In this document: positions 48,693 to 57,181 of the stretch, in pieces
How positions within the stretch are numbered: the first letter of the stretch is position 1
Layout: every line of letters starts with the position of its first letter
Source of the DNA: Io17-Chloro-G2 sp034420695
GTDB taxonomy: Bacteria > Chloroflexota > Dehalococcoidia > Lucifugimonadales > UBA3495
Assembly: GCA_034420695.1 (NCBI GenBank)
Contig: DAOULB010000018.1
Coordinates: 62,001-126,000, forward strand
Length of the DNA stretch: 64,000 bases
Reading direction: 5' to 3'
Translations under genes and position numbers: made by a program
Notes under the pieces: generated by a model
Databases searched by the model: none
Told to the model about the DNA's origin: nothing
The model's input: only the letters and a program-made list of their open reading frames with translations

Positions 48693-51161
48693 GTGACCGG
48701 CGTTAGCACCGAACGGGACCAAGCAGAGCCGGGAGGCAGGCTCCGAAGGAGGCCGCTGGATGCCGGTGGCTTCACCCAATCGGCAGCCCTATTGGAATTC
48801 GACCAAGTCCAAGAAAACCTTGCTTCATACACCCGCACCAGGTTGGGAGGACAGAGGGCGAGGGAACTAGCGCCTGCGTCGGATGTCTTGGACATTGCCA
48901 CCCGTCAACAAGAGACCAGCGAGGCACGGCGCTACCTTGACCAGAGCGGCGGCTTGGAATTCGGGCCCGACGCCGATTTGCAGGAATACATCCAACGAGC
49001 CCTGCTGGGAGGGCTGCTTCGAGGGCCCGAGCTGCGGGCCATCCAGTTGTTTGTCGAAGCGGGGCGTTCCAACAGGGCAACCCTTTTGCGCCACGACGAC
49101 CTGCCCCTGATGTCGGCCATCGCCGACAATATGCCTGTTCTGGGGGACTTGGCCCGGGAGATATTCACCTCAGTCAGCACATCCGGGGAGTTGCTGGACG
49201 ACGCCAGCCCGGCCTTGAGGGAGCTACGGCAGGAGTCCCGGGCCGCCTACAACCGGCTGAACGATACGATGGAGCGGAGCCTGCGGCGGTTCCAGCGGCA
49301 GAAACTGGTGCAGGAGCCCATAATCACCCAACGCAACGGCCGCTTGGTGTTGCTGGTCAAGGCCGATATGCGCTCCCGGGTGCCGGGGATTGTCCACGAT
49401 GTTTCCGACAGCGGAGCCACGGTGTTCGTGGAGCCCATGCCGGCCATCGAGCAGGGGAACCGCTGGAGGGAAGTCCGCCGAGCGGAAGAACGGGAGGAGG
49501 AGCGGGTGTTGCGCCACCTCTCCACCTTGGTGGCCGACGCCGGAGAAGACCTGTTGCTGCTGCTGGACCTGATGGCCCGGTTGGACCTGGACATGGCCAA
49601 GGGGGCCTATTCCCGCGCTCTGGACGCCGTCGAGCCTTGGGTAACCGGGACCGGCGCCGGACGGGACAGCAGCGACGGGGAGAGGCGCCAGCTATTGCTG
49701 ACCTCGGCCCGTCACCCGCTGCTCACCGGGGATGTAGTCCCCATCAGCCTTCATCTGGGCGGTAGCGAACAGGTGATGCTGATCACCGGCCCCAATGCCG
49801 GTGGAAAGACGGTGGCCCTGAAGACAGTTGGCCTGCTGGCTTTGATGGCCCACGCCGGTCTCCACGTTCCGGCCCAGCAGGCGAGATTTCCCAGCTTGGA
49901 CGGGATTTTCGCCGACATAGGCGACCAGCAGAGTATTGAACAGTCCCTGTCCACCTTCAGCTCCCACATCAGCAATATTCTTTCGATTATGGGAAAGGCT
50001 ACGAGCCGCTCTTTGGTCCTGCTGGACGAGCTTGGCACCAGCACTGACCCTGAGGAGGGATCGGCGCTGGCCAAGGCCATCCTCGACTACTTCCGTCAGG
50101 TAGGGTTGCTGCTGGTGGCAACCACCCATCACCGGGGCGTAGCCCGGTTTGTGCAGGAACAGCCCGGGATGGTAAACGCCAGCGTGGACCTGCACCCCCA
50201 GTCCCTGGAACCTACCTACCGGATTACCCAAGGCCTGCCGGGTCGGAGCTACGCCCTCATTATTGCGAGCAGGATCGGGATACCCGATGCAATTGTGGAA
50301 CAGGCCCGGTCTGACCTATCCCCGGTGGAGCAGGCCACCGAGAGCCTGCTGGCTGAACTGCAGCGGGAAAAGGTGGTGGTGGAGGGCCTACGCCGGGAAG
50401 CGGAGGCGTCCTTGGAGACAGCCAGGGACCAACAGGCCAGGGCCGAGGCGGAACTTGCCTCGGTGGAATCTACCAAGCTGGACTTGGTGGAGCAAGCCAG
50501 GCAGGAACTGCGGGACAGGACGTCGATGCTGCTGGAACAACTCCAGGACGCGGAGAGGGAACTTCAGCGAGTCCGGCAGACGAGTAGAGAACGGCAGGAA
50601 GACGCCGCGGCCCCGCTACAGGAACGGAGGGAAGGGCTGGATCGGATTCGCCGCGAACTGACCGCCCCCAATTGGCAGCCCATCGAAGTGGTGCGCCCGG
50701 AATGGTACGCCGGGATTGCTGCGGGGGACCGGGTGTACATCCGGGGTATTGCCCGGCCTGTTGAGGTGGTGGCGGGTCCCGACGAACAGGGAGAGATAGG
50801 CGTGCTGCTGGGCACCATGAAGGCCAGAGTCCCGGTTTACCAGTTGGAGCGCCCTGCGCAGGACAATTCTCCTTCCGCCCAAGGGCAGGACTACCGCGTG
50901 GCTCGCAATGCCGCCCGGAGACCGCCAGGCCAGGCAGACCTGAGGGGTTTGAGGGTGGATGAAGCCTTGGCCCGGGTGGAGGGGTTGTTAAACGACGCGG
51001 CGTTGGATCAGGCCGGAGAGGTCAGGATAATTCACGGCAAGGGGACCGGCGCTTTGCGGCGCGCCGTCCGTGGGCACCTGCAGGGACATCCACTGGTGGC
51101 CGATGCGTCTCCCGGAGAGGGTCCCGGCGGAGACGGGGTGACCGTTGTCCAAATGAAGTGA
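48693..51161 (+). CDS. mutS2: MutS2 with C-terminal Smr domain
   Basis: An 822-residue MutS2 protein. It has the clamp/lever region, an ABC ATPase with Walker A GPNAGGKT (near 366) and Walker B LLDELGTSTDP (near 443), a long coiled coil (about 540-660), a KOW-like beta segment and a Smr domain (from 749) with the DLRG and HGKGTGALR motifs. MutS2 lacks the mismatch-recognition domain of MutS; it was linked to suppression of recombination and, in Bacillus, to splitting of collided ribosomes. It starts at GTG 48693 after GGAGG. Follows the Vms1-like gene. Confidence 0.95.
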   Translation: MTGVSTERDQAEPGGRLRRRPLDAGGFTQSAALLEFDQVQENLASYTRTRLGGQRARELAPASDVLDIATRQQETSEARRYLDQSGGLEFGPDADLQEYIQRALLGGLLRGPELRAIQLFVEAGRSNRATLLRHDDLPLMSAIADNMPVLGDLAREIFTSVSTSGELLDDASPALRELRQESRAAYNRLNDTMERSLRRFQRQKLVQEPIITQRNGRLVLLVKADMRSRVPGIVHDVSDSGATVFVEPMPAIEQGNRWREVRRAEEREEERVLRHLSTLVADAGEDLLLLLDLMARLDLDMAKGAYSRALDAVEPWVTGTGAGRDSSDGERRQLLLTSARHPLLTGDVVPISLHLGGSEQVMLITGPNAGGKTVALKTVGLLALMAHAGLHVPAQQARFPSLDGIFADIGDQQSIEQSLSTFSSHISNILSIMGKATSRSLVLLDELGTSTDPEEGSALAKAILDYFRQVGLLLVATTHHRGVARFVQEQPGMVNASVDLHPQSLEPTYRITQGLPGRSYALIIASRIGIPDAIVEQARSDLSPVEQATESLLAELQREKVVVEGLRREAEASLETARDQQARAEAELASVESTKLDLVEQARQELRDRTSMLLEQLQDAERELQRVRQTSRERQEDAAAPLQERREGLDRIRRELTAPNWQPIEVVRPEWYAGIAAGDRVYIRGIARPVEVVAGPDEQGEIGVLLGTMKARVPVYQLERPAQDNSPSAQGQDYRVARNAARRPPGQADLRGLRVDEALARVEGLLNDAALDQAGEVRIIHGKGTGALRRAVRGHLQGHPLVADASPGEGPGGDGVTVVQMK

Positions 51162-51180
51162 CGGGCGGAAGTTCCCGTCA
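51159..51180. terminator. Hairpin between convergent mutS2 and enoyl-CoA hydratase
   Basis: TGACGGG (51159-51165) pairs with CCCGTCA (51174-51180) around an 8-base loop; the first arm contains the mutS2 stop. No T-tract, so a weak bidirectional terminator or mRNA end stabiliser. Confidence 0.4.
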
Positions 51181-51192
51181 GTCGGCCCGACG

Positions 51193-51996
51193 CTATTCTC
51201 CGTTGAAGGACGGTCGCCGCTTCTCCGAGAAGGCCCGGATTCCCTCTTGGAAGTCGTGGGTCAGACCGATGCCGGCGATGAAGTCCGTCTCTTGGTCCAG
51301 TTGGTCTTCCAGTCCTGACTGCCAGGACGCTTCGAACATGGCCTTGACCTTGGCGTAGGCCTTGGTCGGGCCTTGGGCCAACCGGGCGGTGGTCTCCAGG
51401 GCGGAGTTTCTGAATTCCTCTGCCGGGAACACTTGGCTTACCAGACCCATGGCCTGGGCCTCCTCTGCGCCCAGCGGCCGGTTGGACAGGTACATTTCCA
51501 TGGCACGGCTGCTGCCGACCAAGCGGGGGAGAAGGTAGGTGGAACCGCCGTCAGCAGTGGCCCCGATGTTGGCGTAGGCCATCAGCAACCTGGCGCCGGC
51601 TGAAGCTACCCGGACGTCGCAGGCCAGCATCAAGCTGAACCCTCCCCCGGCGGCGACGCCGTTCACGCCTGCTACGACCGGTTTCTCCAACCGGCGGATG
51701 GGCAGAATCACGTCCTGGTGGAAGGCGCCGGCCAAGTCCCTCAGGTGGCTGGAGATTCCCTCGGGTCCGCTGGCATCCAGTTCGGCATTGAACTCCCGCA
51801 CGTCGGCCCCGGAACAGAAGGCGTCGCCGGCACCGGTGAGCAGCACCGCCCGTATTTCGAGGGAAGCGCACTCATCCAAGGCCCCCGCCAAGCGGGACAA
51901 CATCTCCTGGGAAAAGGCGTTCCTGGCTTCGGGCCGGTTCAGGGTGATGATCCCCACGGCCTCCTGCCTTTCGAAAGTGACCACTTCCGAAGCCAT
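51193..51996 (-). CDS. Enoyl-CoA hydratase/isomerase family protein
   Basis: A 267-residue crotonase-fold protein. The CoA-binding NRPEARNAFS start, the oxyanion segments GAGDAFCSGADV and GVAAGGGFSL, and the C-terminal LAQGPTKAYAKVK are typical. In place of the first catalytic Glu of hydratases is the GATADGGSTYLLPRLVG segment, where Asp-Gly is seen instead of Glu-Gly, which fits some isomerase-like members. It is the last gene of the long minus-strand string. Substrate unknown. Confidence 0.92.
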   Translation of the reverse strand: MASEVVTFERQEAVGIITLNRPEARNAFSQEMLSRLAGALDECASLEIRAVLLTGAGDAFCSGADVREFNAELDASGPEGISSHLRDLAGAFHQDVILPIRRLEKPVVAGVNGVAAGGGFSLMLACDVRVASAGARLLMAYANIGATADGGSTYLLPRLVGSSRAMEMYLSNRPLGAEEAQAMGLVSQVFPAEEFRNSALETTARLAQGPTKAYAKVKAMFEASWQSGLEDQLDQETDFIAGIGLTHDFQEGIRAFSEKRRPSFNGE

Positions 51997-52022
51997 AGTT
52001 TTCCTCCCGGCGGCCGTTGGAG

Positions 52023-53618
52023 TTAGAAACCGCCTTGGTCTCCCCCGGCAATCTCTTCGAGCTGGAAGTCTGCCACTGCCACTTCAGGGGCCCAAGTGAC
52101 CTGCTCCGAAGACCAGCGGACGGTGGGACGCTGCTGGGAGCCGATGCCCAAGATGCTATTGAACACCCTCAGGGCATTGTCGTTCATGCGGAGGGTGTTG
52201 GCCCGGAGGGGAGCGGCCAGCCGCCCGTCCTTGATTACGTAGGAGTCCCCCACTATGGTGCCGCTGAAGTCGGCGGCGTTGAAACCGTTCACCGCGTAGG
52301 TGTACCAGATGCGGCCGATGTATATCCCGTCCCCCACCAACCGCAGCAGGTCCTCTTGGCTATGGGCCGTCTGCCCCTGCACCACCAAGTTGGTCGGTGA
52401 GATGGAAGGCAGCGCGTCGAAGGCCCGCGCGCTCCCGCTGCCCAGCCGGAACCCGTTGCGGGGAACAAAGGAGGAGGCAGCCTGGGAGGGGTCGCGGCCC
52501 AGTTTTTCTCTTCCCTGGGGGTCGTTGAGCATCCGGCGATAGTTGTAATAGTCGGACATCAGGCCTGAAAACACGCCGTTCTCGATCAGGTTGGTGCGCC
52601 CGGCAGGCAACCCTTCGTCGGTTATGGACTTGGAGGTGTCCAGCCCCGGTTGAGCTCCCAAGTCTCCTATTGAAAGCTCCGGGGATAGGACCTGCTGGCC
52701 CAGCTTGCCCATGAAGGGGGATGCGCCGGCGTAGAGCATGTCGAGATTCAGCCCCGGCAGCAGTATCCATTCGAGGATTTCAGTCAGAGGCTGGGCCCCG
52801 AGCACCACCCGGTACTTCCCGCCGGGCATTCGGACCCCGTCCACGGAGGAAATAGCGTTGCGGGCTGCTTCGGCCGCAGCACTCCCATCGAAGTCTGCCA
52901 GACGGGCGCCAACCGACCATCCGCTGCCCTTGGCCGCCCGGGACTCAACCATGGCGGTGGCAAAGGACATGGCCATGGTGGACTGGTCGCTCTGCACCTT
53001 GGGCATGTGAGTCGAGGCGATCGCCATGCATTCCTGCAGGAACACGGCATCGCCTCCGAGGATAAGCCCCAATCCCGGCAGGCTCCCGGACTCAGCGGCC
53101 AGGTCCGCCAACTCCTCCGAAGACTGGAAAGCATCCAACCCGCGGTCCATCATGCGCCAGCCGGCCTCAACCAAGCGGGAGTTGCCCAAGCGCATGATGG
53201 CTGGGTCGTGGTTGCTGCCTCCAAGGGCGGCTCCTTCCGGTCTCCCCTCTCCCGCCGGGATGTGCTCTCCCGGAATGGGCCGGGGAAGTGAAACGAAGTC
53301 CGGGTCCAGGACGGCGCCGAGCCGGGCCTTGTTCAAGGCGCGGGCCACCCCTTCGATGGACAGGTCGGTGGGCTCGATGCCGAAACCGGTCTTGAGACCC
53401 TCACCGGTGCGAAAGGCAGCCCGAACGCAGATGCCGCAGGTCTCCAGGGACTTGGGTTCTTCAACGCCGTTACTGGGGATAGAAGAGGTGTAGTTGAGCC
53501 GCACGGTGTGGTTGCCGTTGGACGAGGCAAACACCTCCGCTTGGTCCACCCCCGGCTGGGCCGAAACGTAGGCGAGGCCGTCTTTCACGGCCCGGCGCAG
53601 GTCAGCTAATGGACGCAA
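52023..53618 (-). CDS. tldE: TldE/PmbA family protein
   Basis: A 531-residue TldD/PmbA-fold protein lacking the HExxxH metal site, so the TldE-type partner. It has the family pattern PGGKYRVVLGAQPLTEIL and the C-terminal NFSPTNLVVQG-like region followed by FNAADFSGTIVGDSYVIKDG. TldD and TldE form a heterodimer that degrades peptides and processes modified peptides. Its partner tldD lies about 770 bases upstream, separated by two small unrelated genes. Length is above the usual 450 residues, with extra sequence at the N-terminal part. Confidence 0.85.
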   Translation of the reverse strand: MRPLADLRRAVKDGLAYVSAQPGVDQAEVFASSNGNHTVRLNYTSSIPSNGVEEPKSLETCGICVRAAFRTGEGLKTGFGIEPTDLSIEGVARALNKARLGAVLDPDFVSLPRPIPGEHIPAGEGRPEGAALGGSNHDPAIMRLGNSRLVEAGWRMMDRGLDAFQSSEELADLAAESGSLPGLGLILGGDAVFLQECMAIASTHMPKVQSDQSTMAMSFATAMVESRAAKGSGWSVGARLADFDGSAAAEAARNAISSVDGVRMPGGKYRVVLGAQPLTEILEWILLPGLNLDMLYAGASPFMGKLGQQVLSPELSIGDLGAQPGLDTSKSITDEGLPAGRTNLIENGVFSGLMSDYYNYRRMLNDPQGREKLGRDPSQAASSFVPRNGFRLGSGSARAFDALPSISPTNLVVQGQTAHSQEDLLRLVGDGIYIGRIWYTYAVNGFNAADFSGTIVGDSYVIKDGRLAAPLRANTLRMNDNALRVFNSILGIGSQQRPTVRWSSEQVTWAPEVAVADFQLEEIAGGDQGGF

Positions 53619-53645
53619 ACCTCAACCTCGGGCGCCAAGGGGTTG

Positions 53646-54005
53646 TCATTTCAACATACCCGGCACGGAGACAAGCCTTTCGTTGGGAGTATCCACTGCC
53701 AGGAGCAGTCCCTGGAGGGTGTGGGATCCCAAGAGCGTTTCCGCTTCAGTCTCACCAAAAACCACCAAGGAAGGCTCTGATTTCTCGTTGACCCGAATCC
53801 GCGTCCAACCAATATCTCGAAGTATCCGGCTGCCATCAGCCAGTATGAAAGGAATCTGGTCGTGGGCGGTAACTCCCAGTCGTTCGAGCATTCCACGAGG
53901 GACCATGCTGAAACTTGCCCCGGTGTCCACTAGGGCTTCGCCAGTCTCATAACGCGAACCGTCGGGGTTGCCGATTTCTATGGGTACTGAAAATATGCCC
54001 ATCAC
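53646..54005 (-). CDS. Clan AA retropepsin-like aspartic protease
   Basis: A 119-residue protein with the active-site motif LVDTGASFSMVP (DTGAS at 27-31) and a second conserved segment (VFGETEAETLLGSHTLQGL) that together form the retropepsin half-fold. Such small proteases act as homodimers. It overlaps the HEPN gene upstream by four bases (ATGA), so both are coupled. The two genes lie between tldD and tldE. Targets are unknown; cleavage of the partner or of an activation substrate is possible (inference). Confidence 0.85.
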   Translation of the reverse strand: MMGIFSVPIEIGNPDGSRYETGEALVDTGASFSMVPRGMLERLGVTAHDQIPFILADGSRILRDIGWTRIRVNEKSEPSLVVFGETEAETLLGSHTLQGLLLAVDTPNERLVSVPGMLK

Positions 54006-54367
54006 GGAACCTCAAGCAGGGGTTCCAGCTTTTCGAGCAGGAGTTGCATGTCTTGCAGGCCCGACTCAACCAAGCCGGCTTCCCACCAGTTTTCATAGAA
54101 GTTGGTATGCAAGGCGCTGGCGACCCCATACAGATTGGCTATCTGCCGGTCCCCGGTCTCTTCCGTCAGCCTGTTGGCTATTGTGTTCAAGGAAGGGTGG
54201 GAATTGTGCCTCCAGCCGCGCTGCTCTCCTATGCCCTTGATCATCTGCGCGGCTGCCCCCCAACCCTTTTCGGAAGCCTGTACCAAGTCTCCTTGGTTGA
54301 ATTCCTCGCGGGCTTTCCTCAGGAATTCCTGGCTTGCTTGCCGATATTGTTCTTTTCGACTAACCAC
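54002..54367 (-). CDS. HEPN/PaREP1-like helical protein
   Basis: A 121-residue all-helical protein: REQYRQASQEFLRKAREEF-type first helix, then GDLVQASEKGWGAAAQMIKGI and RGWRHNSH. This resembles PaREP1/PaREP8-type HEPN proteins. RGWRHNSH includes a possible R-x6-H ribonuclease motif, though not the classic R-x4-H. Its stop overlaps the aspartic protease gene. HEPN proteins are often toxin or defence effectors, but this could be a non-catalytic member. Confidence 0.7.
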   Translation of the reverse strand: MVSRKEQYRQASQEFLRKAREEFNQGDLVQASEKGWGAAAQMIKGIGEQRGWRHNSHPSLNTIANRLTEETGDRQIANLYGVASALHTNFYENWWEAGLVESGLQDMQLLLEKLEPLLEVP

Positions 54368-54390
54368 CAGTGCTGCCCTCTAACCCTATT

Positions 54391-55959
54391 CTAACCCGGC
54401 CCGGTGAGGCGGGCGACACCGCGCATGGTGGGCCCGCCGTTGCTCATGCGCTTGGCCTGCATCGGCTGGCCCTTGCCGCAGTTGGGTATGGGGTTGACCC
54501 GCAGGTCGTTGCCCACGGCGTCGATCGACATGAAGTAGTCCCGGGAGTCCGAAGTGATGCCGCCGTCCCGGTACATTTGGCCGAGCTGGCCGTTCTTGAT
54601 TTCGTACACCTTGACGGCCGTAATGCGGAAGTTCTCCCTGGATTCGGAGATGGACGGTGTCCGGTGGCCCTCTATGTAGTAACCGGAATCCACTTCGGCG
54701 ATGATGCTGCCGGGGTCCCGGTCGCCGGGGGAGAATATGGTGTTGGTCATGCGAATCAGGGGAACCAGCCTGGCCTCAGTAGCCCGGGCCGAGCCGTTGG
54801 GTTCCGCACCCATTATCGCGGCGGTCTGCCGGTTGTTCAGAAACTCCTCGAGCACCCCGTCCCGGATGATGTAGGCCCTCTTGGGGCGGGTGCCCTCATG
54901 GTCGTATTGGAAGGAGCCGTAACCCTCCATCAGTGGGTCGGAAAATGCGCTTACCAAAGGTGAGGCGATCTGCCGGCCTACTTGGTTGTCTTCAAGGTCA
55001 TTCAGGAACCAGGACCTGCCGGCGTAGGCGGTCTCGTACTTCAGGGCCCGGTCCAGCTCCGAAGGATGTCCCACGACTTCATGCACCAGCAGGGTGTTGA
55101 AGTGGGGATTGGTGATCACGACGACCTCGCCGTCGGGGGGCTTCAGGGGTGGGGCCGCAGCGGTCTCGGCCGCGTCGGAGCCCAGCTTTTTGCAGAAGTC
55201 GATGTAGTTGGGCAGGACTATTGTCCCGTTGTCGTAGCCTTCAGTGAGGATTTCCCAGCCCCGCTGGTGGCCGGTGAAGTCGTAAAGCTCGTAGTTACCG
55301 GCTTCCCCGCCGCACATCACAAAGGCGAACCCCTCGGTCTGGGCAAAACTCTGGTCTATATCGGCGCCCTCGGAACTCAGAAAAAGTTCCCGGAGCAGGA
55401 AGGTAACTGCCGACGTTGCGGAGTAGATGATATCGCCGCTCCGGCCCTGCAGGGCCTTGCAACCGTCCACCGCCATTTTCACCGTTTCGCTCAAGGGAAC
55501 GGTCCGGGGGTCCTGGGTGAAGGTGGCCGGCACTGTGGCTTGGGCAACTTCGATGGGCGCCAGCTTGGTGGAGCCTATACTGTCCCCCAGCCCGGGGTAA
55601 CGACGCCGGGTGACTCCTTTCAGCCGGGCACTGGCCCGGGCCCGCCCATGGGCTTGTCGGATGCCTTCCCAGATGATCCGTTCGATGTTGGGAAGGTCGG
55701 ACTCCCCCAAGACACTGCCGTAGTAGCCCGCGGCGCCCTCTCTCTGACCGGAGATTACCCGTACGCCGAAGTCGAATGACGTGTCCTCGGCGCTGGCCTG
55801 CTCGTGGCCGTTCTCCGCGGTAGCGCCCTTCTCTTCCTTGACCTGGACTCTCAGATCGCAGTGAACAAGCCCGGGCAACGTCTTTGACTTGGACACCACC
55901 AGGTCGGCCAGGTTGGCGCGTACACTGTCCAGGGTCTCGACGGTAATTGCTTGGGGCAT
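54391..55959 (-). CDS. tldD: TldD family metalloprotease
   Basis: A 522-residue TldD protein with the metal site HEVVGH (about 292-297), the active-site feature absent from its partner TldE. The region GYFMSIDAVGNDLRVNPIPNCGKGQ near the C-terminus and the GSVLGESD strand are also family-typical. Together with TldE it would degrade unfolded peptides or mature ribosomal or microcin-like peptides. It lies 21 bases after the malic enzyme gene and 24 bases before the HEPN gene. Confidence 0.87.
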   Translation of the reverse strand: MPQAITVETLDSVRANLADLVVSKSKTLPGLVHCDLRVQVKEEKGATAENGHEQASAEDTSFDFGVRVISGQREGAAGYYGSVLGESDLPNIERIIWEGIRQAHGRARASARLKGVTRRRYPGLGDSIGSTKLAPIEVAQATVPATFTQDPRTVPLSETVKMAVDGCKALQGRSGDIIYSATSAVTFLLRELFLSSEGADIDQSFAQTEGFAFVMCGGEAGNYELYDFTGHQRGWEILTEGYDNGTIVLPNYIDFCKKLGSDAAETAAAPPLKPPDGEVVVITNPHFNTLLVHEVVGHPSELDRALKYETAYAGRSWFLNDLEDNQVGRQIASPLVSAFSDPLMEGYGSFQYDHEGTRPKRAYIIRDGVLEEFLNNRQTAAIMGAEPNGSARATEARLVPLIRMTNTIFSPGDRDPGSIIAEVDSGYYIEGHRTPSISESRENFRITAVKVYEIKNGQLGQMYRDGGITSDSRDYFMSIDAVGNDLRVNPIPNCGKGQPMQAKRMSNGGPTMRGVARLTGPG

Positions 55960-55980
55960 TGGACTTCTAATCCCCGGCTT

Positions 55981-57129
55981 CTAGGCCCAAGCCTCCGCCG
56001 TTGCTTTGGCCACCGCTTGGGATACATCCAAGTCCAACGACCAAGGAATGACGCATTCGACGGTGGGTTCCTTGACCACCGCGGCGAGGGCCTTGGCCGC
56101 CGCCAGCTTCATCTCAGTGGTTATGCGGGCAGCATGGACGTCCAGCGCCCCCCGGAAAACCCCGGGAAACACCAAGCTGTTGTTTATCTGGTTGGGGAAG
56201 TCACTGCGCCCGGTTCCCACCACCCGGGCGCCGGCGTCCCGGGCCAGGTCCGGCATGATTTCCGGCACTGGGTTGGCCATAGCGAAAACGATGGGGTCCT
56301 TGGCCATGGAGGAAACCATCTCCTGGGTGACCAAGTCGGCGACAGCCAGCCCGATGAATACATCGGCCCCTTTCATGGCCTCGGCCAAGTCTCCCGACAG
56401 GTTCTCCGGGTTGGTCACGTCCAGCATCGATGTCTTGATTGGCGTTAGGTCGGTGCGGCTCCGGTCGATTATGCCCACACTATCCACCAGCACCACGTTG
56501 GTCGCTCCGTGGTCCAGCAGCAGCTTGGTAGAGGCGATGCCTCCGGCCCCGGCTCCGGCGAAGACGAACTTGCAGCTCTCAATCTTCCGGCCGGTGACTT
56601 CCAAGGCGTTGATCACTGCCGCCAGCACCGCCACCGCCGTTCCGTGTTGGTCGTCGTGGAACACGGGGATTCCCAGGTCTTGCAGAGCGTCTTCAATTTC
56701 AAAGCAGCGGGGGGCGGCGATGTCTTCCAAGTTGATGCCCCCCAAGCTGGGGGCGATGGCCCGGGCCGTCTGGATGATTACTTCGTTATCTTGGGAGGCG
56801 ATGCAAATGGGGTAGGCGTCGACGCCGGCCAGGGTCTTGAACAGTATGGACTTGCCCTCCATCACCGGCATGGCCGCTTCCGCCCCGATATTGCCCAAGC
56901 CCAATACCGCCGAACCGTCGGTGACCACAGCGATGGTGTTGCTCCGGTTGGTCAGGTGGAACGACTCCGACCGGTCTGCATGAATAGCCATGCAGACCGA
57001 GGCCACTCCGGGGGTGTAGGCAATAGAAAGGTCCTCCAGGGTCTCAACCTTCATTTTGGAGGCGATGCTAACTTTGCCGCGGCTCTCCCGGTGACGCTCG
57101 ATGGCCATCGCTCCATAGTCCGTGGTCAT
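55981..57129 (-). CDS. NAD(P)-dependent malic enzyme
   Basis: A 382-residue short malic enzyme that converts malate to pyruvate and CO2. The N-terminal domain has AYTPGVASVCMAI and the general base region, then EDIAAPRCFEIE with metal-binding acids, FHDDQHGTA, and the Rossmann segment FAGAGAGGIAS. It lacks the phosphotransacetylase-like tail of MaeB. A clear AAGGAGA site precedes the ATG at 57129. Cofactor choice cannot be read by eye. It sits 52 bases after ilvD. Confidence 0.95.
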   Translation of the reverse strand: MTTDYGAMAIERHRESRGKVSIASKMKVETLEDLSIAYTPGVASVCMAIHADRSESFHLTNRSNTIAVVTDGSAVLGLGNIGAEAAMPVMEGKSILFKTLAGVDAYPICIASQDNEVIIQTARAIAPSLGGINLEDIAAPRCFEIEDALQDLGIPVFHDDQHGTAVAVLAAVINALEVTGRKIESCKFVFAGAGAGGIASTKLLLDHGATNVVLVDSVGIIDRSRTDLTPIKTSMLDVTNPENLSGDLAEAMKGADVFIGLAVADLVTQEMVSSMAKDPIVFAMANPVPEIMPDLARDAGARVVGTGRSDFPNQINNSLVFPGVFRGALDVHAARITTEMKLAAAKALAAVVKEPTVECVIPWSLDLDVSQAVAKATAEAWA

Positions 57130-57181
57130 GGTGAATCTCCTTAAACTGTGTTGGCTTCCGTGCAGAAGACAGGTGTGCTGC

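Noticed and set aside
57130..57181. Regulatory leader between ilvD and the malic enzyme gene
   Set aside because: Only 52 bases with a ribosome site; no hairpin or promoter seen.
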